This document shows positions 55,421 through 64,000 of a DNA stretch of 64,000 bases, one piece after another; position 1 is the first letter of the stretch; each line of letters opens with the position of its first letter. Made by a program: the position numbers and the translations under genes. The stretch comes from Macrostomum hystrix (taxonomy: Eukaryota > Platyhelminthes > Macrostomidae): positions 16,052,001 to 16,116,000 of the forward strand of contig CATNEN010000038.1 of the NCBI GenBank assembly GCA_950097015.1, given 5' to 3'. The notes under the pieces were generated by a model. It was not told where the DNA came from. It saw only the letters and a list, made by a program, of their open reading frames with translations, and made no database searches.

Positions 55421-56140
55421 ATCAATGCGAGAATCTACTCCATAATCCTGCATTATCCTCGTTCCGCGTTTCATTAAATTATGGAAACTAGCATCAGAAA
55501 TGAAAGCAGCAGGCTGGTTAATGCTGAGAAAATCTAAACTTTTAATTCCAACAAATCACAGAAAGTCTATAGCTGCGCTCCCGAAGCTTGAAAGCAGATT
55601 AAACCGAATTTTCTGTCTGAGCTGCCAGGGCTCGGCGATCGGGGGGGGGGGTAACTTGACCCCGGCAACTAAAATACGAGATTAGCATCACTCCCCTAGG
55701 CCCTATACCCTAAATAAGCAAGGGGTACGAGAGAAGCCACTCTCCGTCTCTAGGAAATTAGGACTTTTCTCCTGAGTCCCGACAACTTCTACTCAAATTC
55801 CCAGCCATGAGGCAGTTGGTTTTGTCCAAACTAGTTTTGGATTAGAACTTATTAGAAAATCAGAAAGGCAAGTTTTTCTGCAAGATTGCGTTTAGATTGA
55901 TTCCGCAGAATCACGGGACAATGTCCTTTTTCTTGTGGTGATTTTTCTTGAGCTCGCTTGTCGAATCGAATTTAAACCAACCACGAAGGAGAAAGTTGAA
56001 TAGTTTTTTGAGTGGTTCATAATTGACACGATTGGGATTATTGATAGATGGCCTTTCGTTTCCAAAAAAAGAACTTTTCAATTCTTAAATTTTCATTCTC
56101 CGAAATCTCATTTGGTGAAATTTCATTCTACGAAATATTT
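55421..56140. other. Intergenic, no gene
   Basis: Contains an 11-G run at about 55640. The frame 55500-55685 shows no domain. Confidence 0.45.
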
Positions 56141-56144
56141 CTTT

Positions 56145-56410
56145 TCCAGAAATTTCATTTCCCGAAATTTCATTTCCCGAAATTTCATTTCCCGAAATTT
56201 CATTTCCCGAAATTTCATTTCCCGAAATTTCATTGTCGAAATTTCATTTCCCGAAATTTCATTGTCGAAATTTCATTTCCCGAAATTTCATTGTCGAAAT
56301 TTCATTTCCCGAAATTTCATTTCCCGAAATTTCATTTCCCGAAATTTCATTTCCCGAAATTTCATTGTCGAAATTTCATTTCCCGAAATTCCATTTGTCG
56401 AAATTTAATT
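56145..56410. repeat. 15-bp minisatellite
   Basis: Unit aaatttcatttcccg, about 17 copies, with shorter ttgtcg variants. Confidence 0.95.
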
Positions 56411-58129
56411 TCTCAAAGTTTCACTTCCTACCTTGTCGCTTTTTCGATAGGTTTTTCCGAGAATTTAATTTTACTAAAACTTCGATTCAATTTCGGAAAA
56501 ATCTAAGTTTCTTAAAGATTTTTTTTCACAAAAATGTACTTTTGGAAGATTTTTTGAAATGCACGTTTCTCGAGAAATTTAACTTTCCTTAAGTTGCACT
56601 TTCTAGGTAGTTTATCCGAAATTATAAATTTTTTTAAAGTGTTATGTAGAAAATTGCTAAGACGCATTTCTGAAACATTTCAATTACTGACTAAGTAAAC
56701 CATCGATACGAGTACAGTTTTTAATATAAAAAGTAAAGCGTTTCTGGTTTTGGTAGCACTTGTTTAAATAAATGCGTCATGTTTTCTGTGCTCTACTATA
56801 AGTAGAGCATCGGGGATTTTTAGGACATAAAAATTCAAGCGTAATTTCATTATTAACATTTTGAAGAATAAGATATACGAGTAAATGCCGTGAGGCTGAT
56901 GAGATTTTGAACGCTTTGCAAAGCTGTTAACTGAGATGAAGTGCTGATTGGCTTACAGGGGAGTGCAAAATTAATTCGCGCATATTATCGGAATCGCTAA
57001 ATATCACGACGTTTCTTACAATTATTTACATTACCCCTTTGGGCAAACCTATACTGGTTTGTTTTACAAAATAATAACCATTTTATCTCCTAAAGATCAA
57101 CTTTGGGAAGTATAATGGGATTTATTTTATCCCATTGAATATACTCCGTGTTAATTGCAATGCGACCCCAGTGTGGGGTCCTGACTTTCGCAGAGACCCA
57201 CACGGGTGGCGGTGGGGGGCGATAGGTAGATAAGCAGATTTAAACTTGTCTCCAAGCGACTAACAAAGCCATTCGTATTAGCAAAGACCACCTGAGAAGA
57301 CAAATCTTTTCAGTTATTTAGTTACTGAACAATTTTTATCGGTCAAGTTTCTTTAAAGTGTCCGCTTCTGCGCTTCAAGAAGTTGACAAGATCTTTTTAA
57401 CAGATCATAGTTGCCACTGGAATCTCCACAATGAATAAAGTGACATCGAATACTGATTAAAATCTGCATGTAAAAATCAGTGCTATGCTATTATTTTTAT
57501 TCAGTTGCAAGCACATATGTTACTATAATATATCCGTAGCAATGCCCCACTAATTTAAGAGCGTGTTGTACAATTTACACCCTTGAGAGATTATTATTAT
57601 GATTACTACTTGTATTATTATCGGATCACATCGCAACTTAATTGCTGACTTTGATTAATTATTTCAGTTCATAGAACAACGATTAGTACCAAAAAAATTT
57701 AGATTTCCACAATTAAAGTGAGGCACAATTTTTTTCTGCTTGACCCTCAATTCGACACGGGACTTTTAGGCGCCATTTCTGTTAAAATTTCGTTGGTTAA
57801 TTTTCATAAAATTACGGAAATGGCTTTTCTAATGAGCTCAATTTGAGCACACCTGATGGGCGTCACAATGTCTACGCTCAGCGGCTCATTAGTTACTAGA
57901 TTTTAATTTTAGTTAAGCTGGACAATACAGCATTTTGGCTACATTTCTGTTCGCCCTGGAGACAAACATTGGCTATCTAGACATGAGGCACAAGGCGTGA
58001 TTTACCGCTAATTTCGACTCCGACTAACGATTATAAATTCAATAAAGTTTGCATCAGTATTGAAAATTCATTTCGGGATTTTAGACACTCGATAGTTTTT
58101 CAGAAGGATAACTGATAAATACATGGAAA
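56411..58129. other. Intergenic AT-rich DNA
   Basis: No gene. At 57562-57610 a SINE-2 scrap (gtacaatttacacccttgag) joins directly to a (ATT)n-like tail. Confidence 0.5.
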
Positions 58130-58460
58130 GAGGGGAGATGGGAAGTAAGGGTTAAGAAAAAAGATGAGAAAGGGAAGAGAGAGAGTAGAGAGAGGAAATA
58201 AGGAAGTAAAACTATGGGAAGAAAGAAGGAAAGCAATAGGAAGAAGGAGAGAATAGAAAGAGAGAAAAGACGGTGAGAAAGTTGAGAAAGGGAGAAAGGG
58301 GAGAAAGGGGAGAAAGTGGACAAAGTGGAAAAAAGTAGAGAAAGGGGAGAATGGGGAGAAAGGGAGAAAGGGGAGAAAGGGGAGAAAGTGGAGAAAGGCG
58401 AGAAAGTGGAGAAAGGGGAGAAAGGGAGAAAGTGGAGAAAGGTGAGAAAGGGGAGATATG
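58130..58460. repeat. Polypurine tract with gagaaagtg/gagaaaggg units
   Basis: Over 300 bp of almost uninterrupted A and G on the plus strand, with loose 9/18-bp periodicity. Confidence 0.9.
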
Positions 58461-59045
58461 AGATGGACAACTGGCAAAGCGGAATTTGGGATTATTCGTT
58501 TGACAAATAAACTCAATATAGTCCCGACAGACAATTTTGCAAAGAATAATAACATTTTCTTCTTTCTAACATATTGAAATGCAGTATATGAGTGATAGAT
58601 AATAAGGATTAAAATATTCGATGATTACAAGATTAGGACTTCATCGCACGAACCGAACCTGCATGACTTCCTGTAATTCCTGCAGCCACCCAGCGGTCGT
58701 TCGAATTGGGAACAAGAATCGGTTAAGTAGCCTCGTTAGCCATTGGAAATGAAGAGCAACTTCGACTATTCAACTTTGTCTCCTCCCGTCAATCTTACCT
58801 GCGCCAATGTCTTATCTATATTCGCCTGCAAAGAAAGCTGGGAAAAAACACAAGGTTGGTATTTCTGACCAGTCCTACCCCCGGGGGCAAAATCGACTTT
58901 CTTGTTGGGATGAGCCATTCAGACTCTGTAAAAAGGACCTTGTTTTTTGTTCATTTTCCCAATAGGCAAATAGCCTTCGGGGGGGGGGTAAATGGGCGAG
59001 CTGCGAAAGCATCACATTTCGCTTCAGATTTCATTTTCCGATAGT
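58461..59045. other. Intergenic, no gene
   Basis: Holds a 10-G run at about 58980; no coding signal. Confidence 0.45.
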
Positions 59046-59049
59046 TCCC

Positions 59050-59835
59050 TTTTCCCTAAAATTCATGTCAATGTTCAATTACCAGAAGTTTTCTCTTCCT
59101 GAAGTTTCATCCTCCTGAAATTTCATTTCCTGAAGTTTTATCTTATCGATGTTTTATCTGTCAGATGTTTCATCTTCCTGAAGTTTTCTATACCTGAAGT
59201 TTCATCTTCCTGAAGTTTTTTTTCCTAAAGTTTCATCTTCCTGAAGTCTCGTTTTCCTGAAGTTTAATGATCCTGAAGTTTCATCTTCCTGAAGTTTGAT
59301 CTTCCTGAATCTCATCTTCCTGAAGTTTTCTCTACCTGAAGTTTCATTATCCTGAAGTTTCTCTCTTACTGAAGTTTAATCTTCCTGAAGTTTTTTTCTT
59401 GAAGTTTCATCTTCCTGAAGTTTTCTATACCTGAAGTTTAATCGTCCTGAAGTTCTTTTCTTGAAGTTTCATCTTCCTGAAGTTTTCTATACCTGAAGTT
59501 TAATCTTCCTGAAGTTTTCTATACCTGAAGTTTCATCTTTCTGAAGTTTTTTCTTGAAGTTATATCTTCCTGAAGTTTTTTTCTTGAAGTTTCATCCTCC
59601 TGAAGTTTTATCTTCCTGAAGTTTTCTATACCTGAAGTTTTCTATGCCTGAAGTTTAATCTTCCAGAAGTTTCTTTTTCCTGAAGTTTTTTCCTAAAGTT
59701 TCATCTTTCTGAAGTCTCATTTTCCTGAAGTTTAATCTTCCTGAACTTTTACTTTCCTGAAGTTTCATTTTCCTAAAGTTTCATCTTCCTGAAGTCTCAT
59801 TATCCTGAAGTTTCATTGGCCTGAGGCTTATTTTT
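59050..59835. repeat. ~16-bp degenerate minisatellite
   Basis: Repeated cctgaagtttcatctt with many length variants, much less uniform than the other arrays, so older. Confidence 0.9.
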
Positions 59836-60392
59836 TTCTCAAGTTTCGTCTTTTCTTGAATTTTTTTCATATAATCTGCAGTAAATAAAGTCGTAACGCT
59901 GTAAGCTTGCGCTTTTTAGCGAAATATAAAAAACATAAATTTTAAATGTCTTCAGCAAATACTTTTTGATCACTTAAAAAAAAATCTAGCGAAATCTCGG
60001 TACAGTAAGCCGAACGACTAAGGGCTACTTTTTTGCTCGTTAACAAAGTTGCGCAATTTGTGGCGACACCGAGTTAAGAAGAGACAACAAAGCGAAGCAG
60101 AAACACGGATAGGAAGTTGAAATTAATTGGTCTCGCGACTGATACAAGCTTAACATTTGCAAGGACACAAAATCGTAGTTTTTTTATTTCGAATCGAACC
60201 AAAATATGGTGACGATGCGGCACCTGCGACATTTTTTACTCGCGAATTCGCAACTTTTTTGCTTTGAATTCTATTGAATGATGTCTCATAATTAAAGAAA
60301 AGATTACTGTTCCATCAGGATGTACATTGTCATAAGTGCATTGAGTATCGTCAGTGGCCCGAATATTAATGCAGCCAGACTGGTGAAAGATC
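59836..60392. other. Intergenic, no gene
   Basis: AT-rich; no feature supported. Confidence 0.45.
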
Positions 60393-61022
60393 TTCTCATC
60401 TCATCTCTTCCCTGTCTCATCTCATCTCTTCCCTGTCTTATCTCATCTCTTCCCTGTCTCATCTCATCTCTTCCCTGTCTCATCTCATCTCTTCCCTGTC
60501 TTATCTCTTCCCTGTCTCATCTTATCTCTTCCCTGTCTTATCTCTTCCCTGTCTCATCTCATCCATTCCCTGTCTTATCTCTTCCCTGTCTCATCTCATC
60601 TCTTCCCTGTCTCATCTCATCTCTTCCCTGTCTTATCTCATCTCTTCCCTGTCTCATCTCTTCCCTGTCTCACCTCTTCCCTGTCTCATCTCTTCCCTGT
60701 CTCATCTCTTCCCTGTCTCATCTCTACCCTGTCTCATCTCTACCCTGCCTCATCTCTTCCCTGTCTCATCTCTTCCCTGTCTCATCTCATCTCTTCCCTG
60801 TCTCATCTCATCTCTTCCCTGTTTCATCTCTTGCCCTGTCTTATCTCTCCCGTGTCTCATCCCTCCCGTGTCTCATCTCTTGCCGTGTCTCATCTCTCCC
60901 GTGTCTTATCTCTCCCGTGTCTCATCCCTCCCGTGTCTCATCTCTTGCCGTGTCTCATCTCTCCCGTGTCTTATCTCTCCCGTGTCTCATCTCTCCCCTA
61001 TCTCATCTCTACTCTGTCTCAT
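60393..61022. repeat. 16/21-bp minisatellite related to the hAT MITE core
   Basis: Left: tctcatctcttccctg units. Right, from about 60840: ctcatctctcccgtgt, the exact inverse of the unit inside the MITE at 24.0 kb. No hAT ends are visible around it. Confidence 0.93.
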
Positions 61023-61624
61023 CAATCGCTTATATAGCTGATGCTCGATGTTCCACTGCCTCTGACATTGAGAAATTTATTGAACTGAGACTGCAGACTC
61101 AGCCACAATAGGTAGACACCTACATGTTTATTCATAATCAAGTGTCCATATGTCAACGACAAACAAGATAAATTCCATGAGGTTTCGTGTTCTATGCCTT
61201 AGGCATTCTAATGATAACATTCTATTTGCTGGTCTCGGTGACACGCCTGAGATCAGGCTAGGGATCTTGCTGGGAAGAATTTATCCATCATTGATTTGTT
61301 CTCAAGTCAACTGGCGGATCGGATGACGGACTCACGCAATCAATCTATGCAGCTCTGCTGTTTCCACTTGGTATTTTAACTCCCAACCATCCATACCTGC
61401 TTGTTTAAGGCTTCACATATCTACATTGGTACGCAATGGACAATTGAGAAGTGGATTAAGTCAGGCAGATTATAAAATTTCTTTGTAATCCGAGATTATA
61501 TACCAAAATTCGGGGCGGGGGATGAAATCTTTCGTGTTACAGTCTCTATTTAGCAGTTGATTTGCACATAAAAATATATGACACAAATAAATTACACCTG
61601 CCTCAATCAGGCCAGATGTGAAGC
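61023..61624. other. Intergenic, no gene
   Basis: No feature supported. Confidence 0.45.
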
Positions 61625-61977
61625 CGACAGCACAGCCGCAGCTATTACGCGGCGCATCTGAAGGCTGCGTACAGCTGTTCAGTCCATGGACTGGGGGGAC
61701 GCCACACCCACCCTCAATTACCCCAGCTAATTGATTAGTAACCCATTTAACAGCTGGGTGAACTGAAGCAATGCAGACTTTAGTGTCTTTCTAAAAGAAA
61801 CTAGTTGTTTCAGTGGATTCAGGAATCGAACCCCCGACCTTCCAGCAAGGACCACTGTAGTATAACTACATACATAAGTATATACATAAGTACATACATA
61901 ACTATAAGTAGTTATACTACAGTGGTCCTTGCCTTCCATCCACGAGTTCGATGCTTTTAACCATCAGGCTATAGCCC
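61625..61977 (-). mobile_element. SINE-1 copy interrupted by a fold-back sequence
   Basis: Body as in the other copies. The tRNA-like head is split: the B box is at about 61823-61840 and the A-box part at about 61950-61977, with 61846-61931 inserted between. Confidence 0.8.
61846..61931. repeat. 86-bp fold-back: perfect 24-bp arms
   Basis: 61846-61869 (caaggaccactgtagtataa and four more bases) is the exact reverse complement of 61908-61931. The 38-bp loop is built from atacataagt words. cttcca flanks both sides. Confidence 0.85.
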
Positions 61978-62486
61978 CGAACTAATTAATCATATGTACA
62001 CTGTACTTGCACTAACACGGTCACAAAAAATCATACACCTGCTAAACACTTAAAGTTGATGACTTTGCGTAAGCTACAAAAAGACAAGTAATTATTTGAT
62101 CAGATCGCCATGTATTTTTTCTATAATAACATTTATTGCACAACCATCAAATTGACGAGTTTAACATAAATAGACAATGGGGCTACATGTAAGAATGTGA
62201 TTCAAAAATTTTATCGATAGCATATGGGACTTATAAGTCAACTTGACTTCAACAAATGAGAATTATATAAGCATACCTATGGGTTCTTGTGTTATTAAAT
62301 TACTCGTAGAGGGCGAAGGCATAATTGTTTAGTTTGTTTAGTTGTTTAGTTTATACGTAGTTTATTGTAGCACATTGAGAAGAGGGGGTTACAAAAATTA
62401 GTTAGAAAAAAGTTGTGCTTTATTAATTAAATCTTCTGATGATATTAAGACTACCTTTACGCATGGTATGAGCAATCCATCATAGA
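61978..62486. other. 3' flank of the LIM-homeobox gene
   Basis: AT-rich; nothing else seen. Confidence 0.45.
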
Positions 62487-62744
62487 TTAGACTAGCAATC
62501 CATCTTAGATTAGACTAGCAATCCATCATAGATTAGACTAGCAATCCATCATAGATTAGAATAGCAATCCATCATAGATTAGACTAGCAATCCATCATAG
62601 ATTAGACTAGCAATCCATCATAGATTAGACTAACAATCCATCATAGATTAGACTAACAATCCATCATAGATTAGACTAGCAATCCATCATAGATTAGACT
62701 AGCAATCCATCATAGATTAGATTAGCAATCCATCATAGATTAGA
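62487..62744. repeat. 23-bp minisatellite touching the homeobox gene stop codon
   Basis: Unit contains gactagcaatccatcataga, about eleven copies. The last unit ends one base before the antisense TGA stop (62746-62748). Confidence 0.95.
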
Positions 62745-62745
62745 A

Positions 62746-63105
62746 TCAGCTGGAGATTTCAGACGCATCATTCTGTATCGCCGAGTTGGAAGTCTCGTCG
62801 TCCAGCACGGAGTCAGAGAAGTCTGCCGCACCGCCAGCTAGACGGAGCTCCATGAAGTCAGAGCTGGCATCGGACATGTGCCCAGCGTCCAGTCTGGAAG
62901 GCAGACGATCCAGACCCTCGCCAGCCGTATCATCTGCAGCCGTGACGTCGGAACAGTCGGCATTGTCGCCGGCGGCGGCGGCGTTGGCGGCGGCGGTGAT
63001 CGCCGCGTTGTCAGATGACGAAACCGAAGCAGTTTGAATCGCGCTAGACGCCTCCTGCCTCAGCAGACTGCGACGGAATTTCGCTCGGGCATTTTGAAAC
63101 CACAC
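62746..63105 (-). CDS. Lhx2/9: LHX2/9 last exon (helix 3 end and C-terminal tail)
   Basis: 120 codons including TGA, phase 0 start. Begins VWFQNARAKFRRSLLRQE. Confidence 0.9.
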   Translation of the reverse strand: MWFQNARAKFRRSLLRQEASSAIQTASVSSSDNAAITAAANAAAAGDNADCSDVTAADDTAGEGLDRLPSRLDAGHMSDASSDFMELRLAGGAADFSDSVLDDETSNSAIQNDASEISS

Positions 63106-63870
63106 CTGCGGGTCGTGTGCGTGAAGGATAGGGATTTTAGGATGATTGACGGGAGCTTATGTAGATGAAGTATTTTTTTTAAATAGAATTTAGGTAGGAT
63201 TGTATAGATTTTAGGTAGGATTGTATAGATTTTAGGTAGATTGTATAGATTTTAGGTAGGATTGTAATGATTTTAGGTAGGATTGTATAGATTTTAGGTA
63301 GGATTGTATAGATTTTAGGTAGGATTGTATAGATTTTAGGTAGGATTGTATAGATTTTAGGTAGATTGTATAGATTTTAGGTAGGATTGTAATGATTTTA
63401 GGTAGGATTGTATAGATTTTAGGTAGGATTGTATAGATTTTAGGTAGGATTGTATAGATTTTAGGTAGGACTGTATAGATTTTAGGTAGGATTGTATAGA
63501 TTTTAGGTAGGATTGTATAGATTTTAGGTAGGATTGTATAGATTTTAAGTAGATAGTTTGCATTTTAAGTAGATCGATTAGATTTTAGGTAGATTGCTTA
63601 CATTTTAGTTATATGAAGGAGATTTTAGGTAGATTAGTTTCTGACGAGTATAGGAACATTTTGTCAAATGCCGTCTCACCTGAAGCACCCGCTTCGACAA
63701 GCCGGTCTTCTCTGCCAGCTGTTTCAAATCCTTCGCATCCGGATTGTGATTCAGATTAAAATAGGCCTTCATAGTGCGAATCTGGTGGTGCTTGAATGAG
63801 GTCCGCATGCGCTTCTGTCTTGGCGGACTGCTCAAACTGTACTCCTCAGAGGGATGATCGAAGTCCTCCA
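62746..63870 (-). CDS. Lhx2/9: LIM-homeobox transcription factor, LHX2/9 (apterous) class, 3' part
   Basis: Two exons, 63680-63870 and 62746-63105, join at cag/gtgaga and cccgcag/gtg. Together they give the full homeodomain: KRMRTSFKHHQIRTMKAYFN, LNHNPDAKDLKQLAEKTGLS, then KRVLQ/VWFQNARAKFRR. The phrases HNPDAKDLKQLA and QNARAKFRRSLLRQE are hallmarks of the LHX2/LHX9/apterous group. These factors bind TAAT-type sites and act with LDB co-factors through two N-terminal LIM domains, which must lie to the right of the window. The tail after the homeodomain is alanine- and serine-rich, without a recognised motif. The intron splits the homeodomain between Gln and Val of helix 3 and holds a minisatellite. 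Confidence 0.9.
63180..63610. repeat. 21-bp minisatellite in the homeobox-splitting intron
   Basis: Unit taggattgtatagattttagg, about 20 copies with occasional two-base losses. Fills most of the 574-bp intron. Confidence 0.95.
63680..63870 (-). CDS. Lhx2/9: LHX2/9 exon with most of the homeodomain
   Basis: Acceptor tcatcaatcag, donor cttcag/gtgaga. Starts in the linker before the homeodomain (EDFDHPSEEYSLSSPPRQ). Confidence 0.9.
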
Positions 63871-64000
63871 CTGATTGATGAGGAAGAAATGAAAAGAATC
63901 TTTGGTTTCCTGGGAACAATTCAACTGATGGGGAAAAAATGTCCATGGGCTCTCGAAATTTTGGTACGTTTCATTTCAAATCAACTCAGCGACTCAAACA

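Noticed and set aside
60320-61111. 263-codon frame of LISSLPC repeats
   Set aside because: Minisatellite; a short non-repeat tail has no domain.

Overview
This is a stretch of animal nuclear DNA. Coding regions are split by introns with GT-AG borders, exons are GC-rich against AT-rich surroundings, and the recognisable proteins are animal families: a CSK-type tyrosine kinase, TMEM203, a MIER-like co-repressor, an NCKX exchanger and a LIM-homeobox factor. Together with Tc1/mariner, hAT, LINE and tRNA-type SINE elements this suggests an invertebrate bilaterian. I cannot name the species from the sequence. There are no operons, CRISPR arrays or prokaryotic features.

Layout. 1-3.9 kb: two convergent copies of a cytochrome-b5 front-end fatty-acid desaturase, one cut by the window edge, identical over 874 bp. 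3.9-7.6 kb: a decayed Tc1 element beside the desaturase start, then a second TA-targeting transposon with ~157-bp terminal repeats, bracketed by 265-bp direct repeats. 9.75-12.4 kb (minus): an SH2+kinase gene of CSK type. 16.1-16.6 kb (plus): TMEM203, followed by 3.7 kb of 31-bp satellite. 21.7-23.6 kb (plus): a MIER-like gene with a SANT domain but no visible ELM2 domain. 24.0-25.0 kb: a hAT-type MITE and a SINE. 27.1-52.7 kb (minus): one NCKX (SLC24-type) gene of ten exons, 2,130 bp of coding sequence spread over 25.6 kb. Its introns hold two RNase-H LINE copies, most of the SINEs and most of the minisatellites. 53-62.7 kb: no recognised gene, largely minisatellites. 62.7-63.9 kb (minus): the last two coding exons of a LHX2/9 (apterous)-class homeobox gene that runs off the right edge.

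The dominant feature is tandem repetition. About eighteen distinct minisatellites (units 15-31 bp) fill roughly 30% of the window. Nearly every gene has its own array in an intron or directly beside its coding sequence, several within 2-40 bp of a splice site or stop codon. Some arrays have in-phase higher-order structure, and two unit families occur at more than one locus. Many long open frames here are by-products of repeat units whose length is a multiple of three; they are not genes.

The genes do not form a pathway. They are separate loci for lipid desaturation, tyrosine-kinase signalling, calcium handling and transcription. Exon models were worked out by eye from family similarity, splice consensus and phase agreement. 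For NCKX all ten exons join in a single frame, which is the strongest internal check. Nothing here was verified by a database search.
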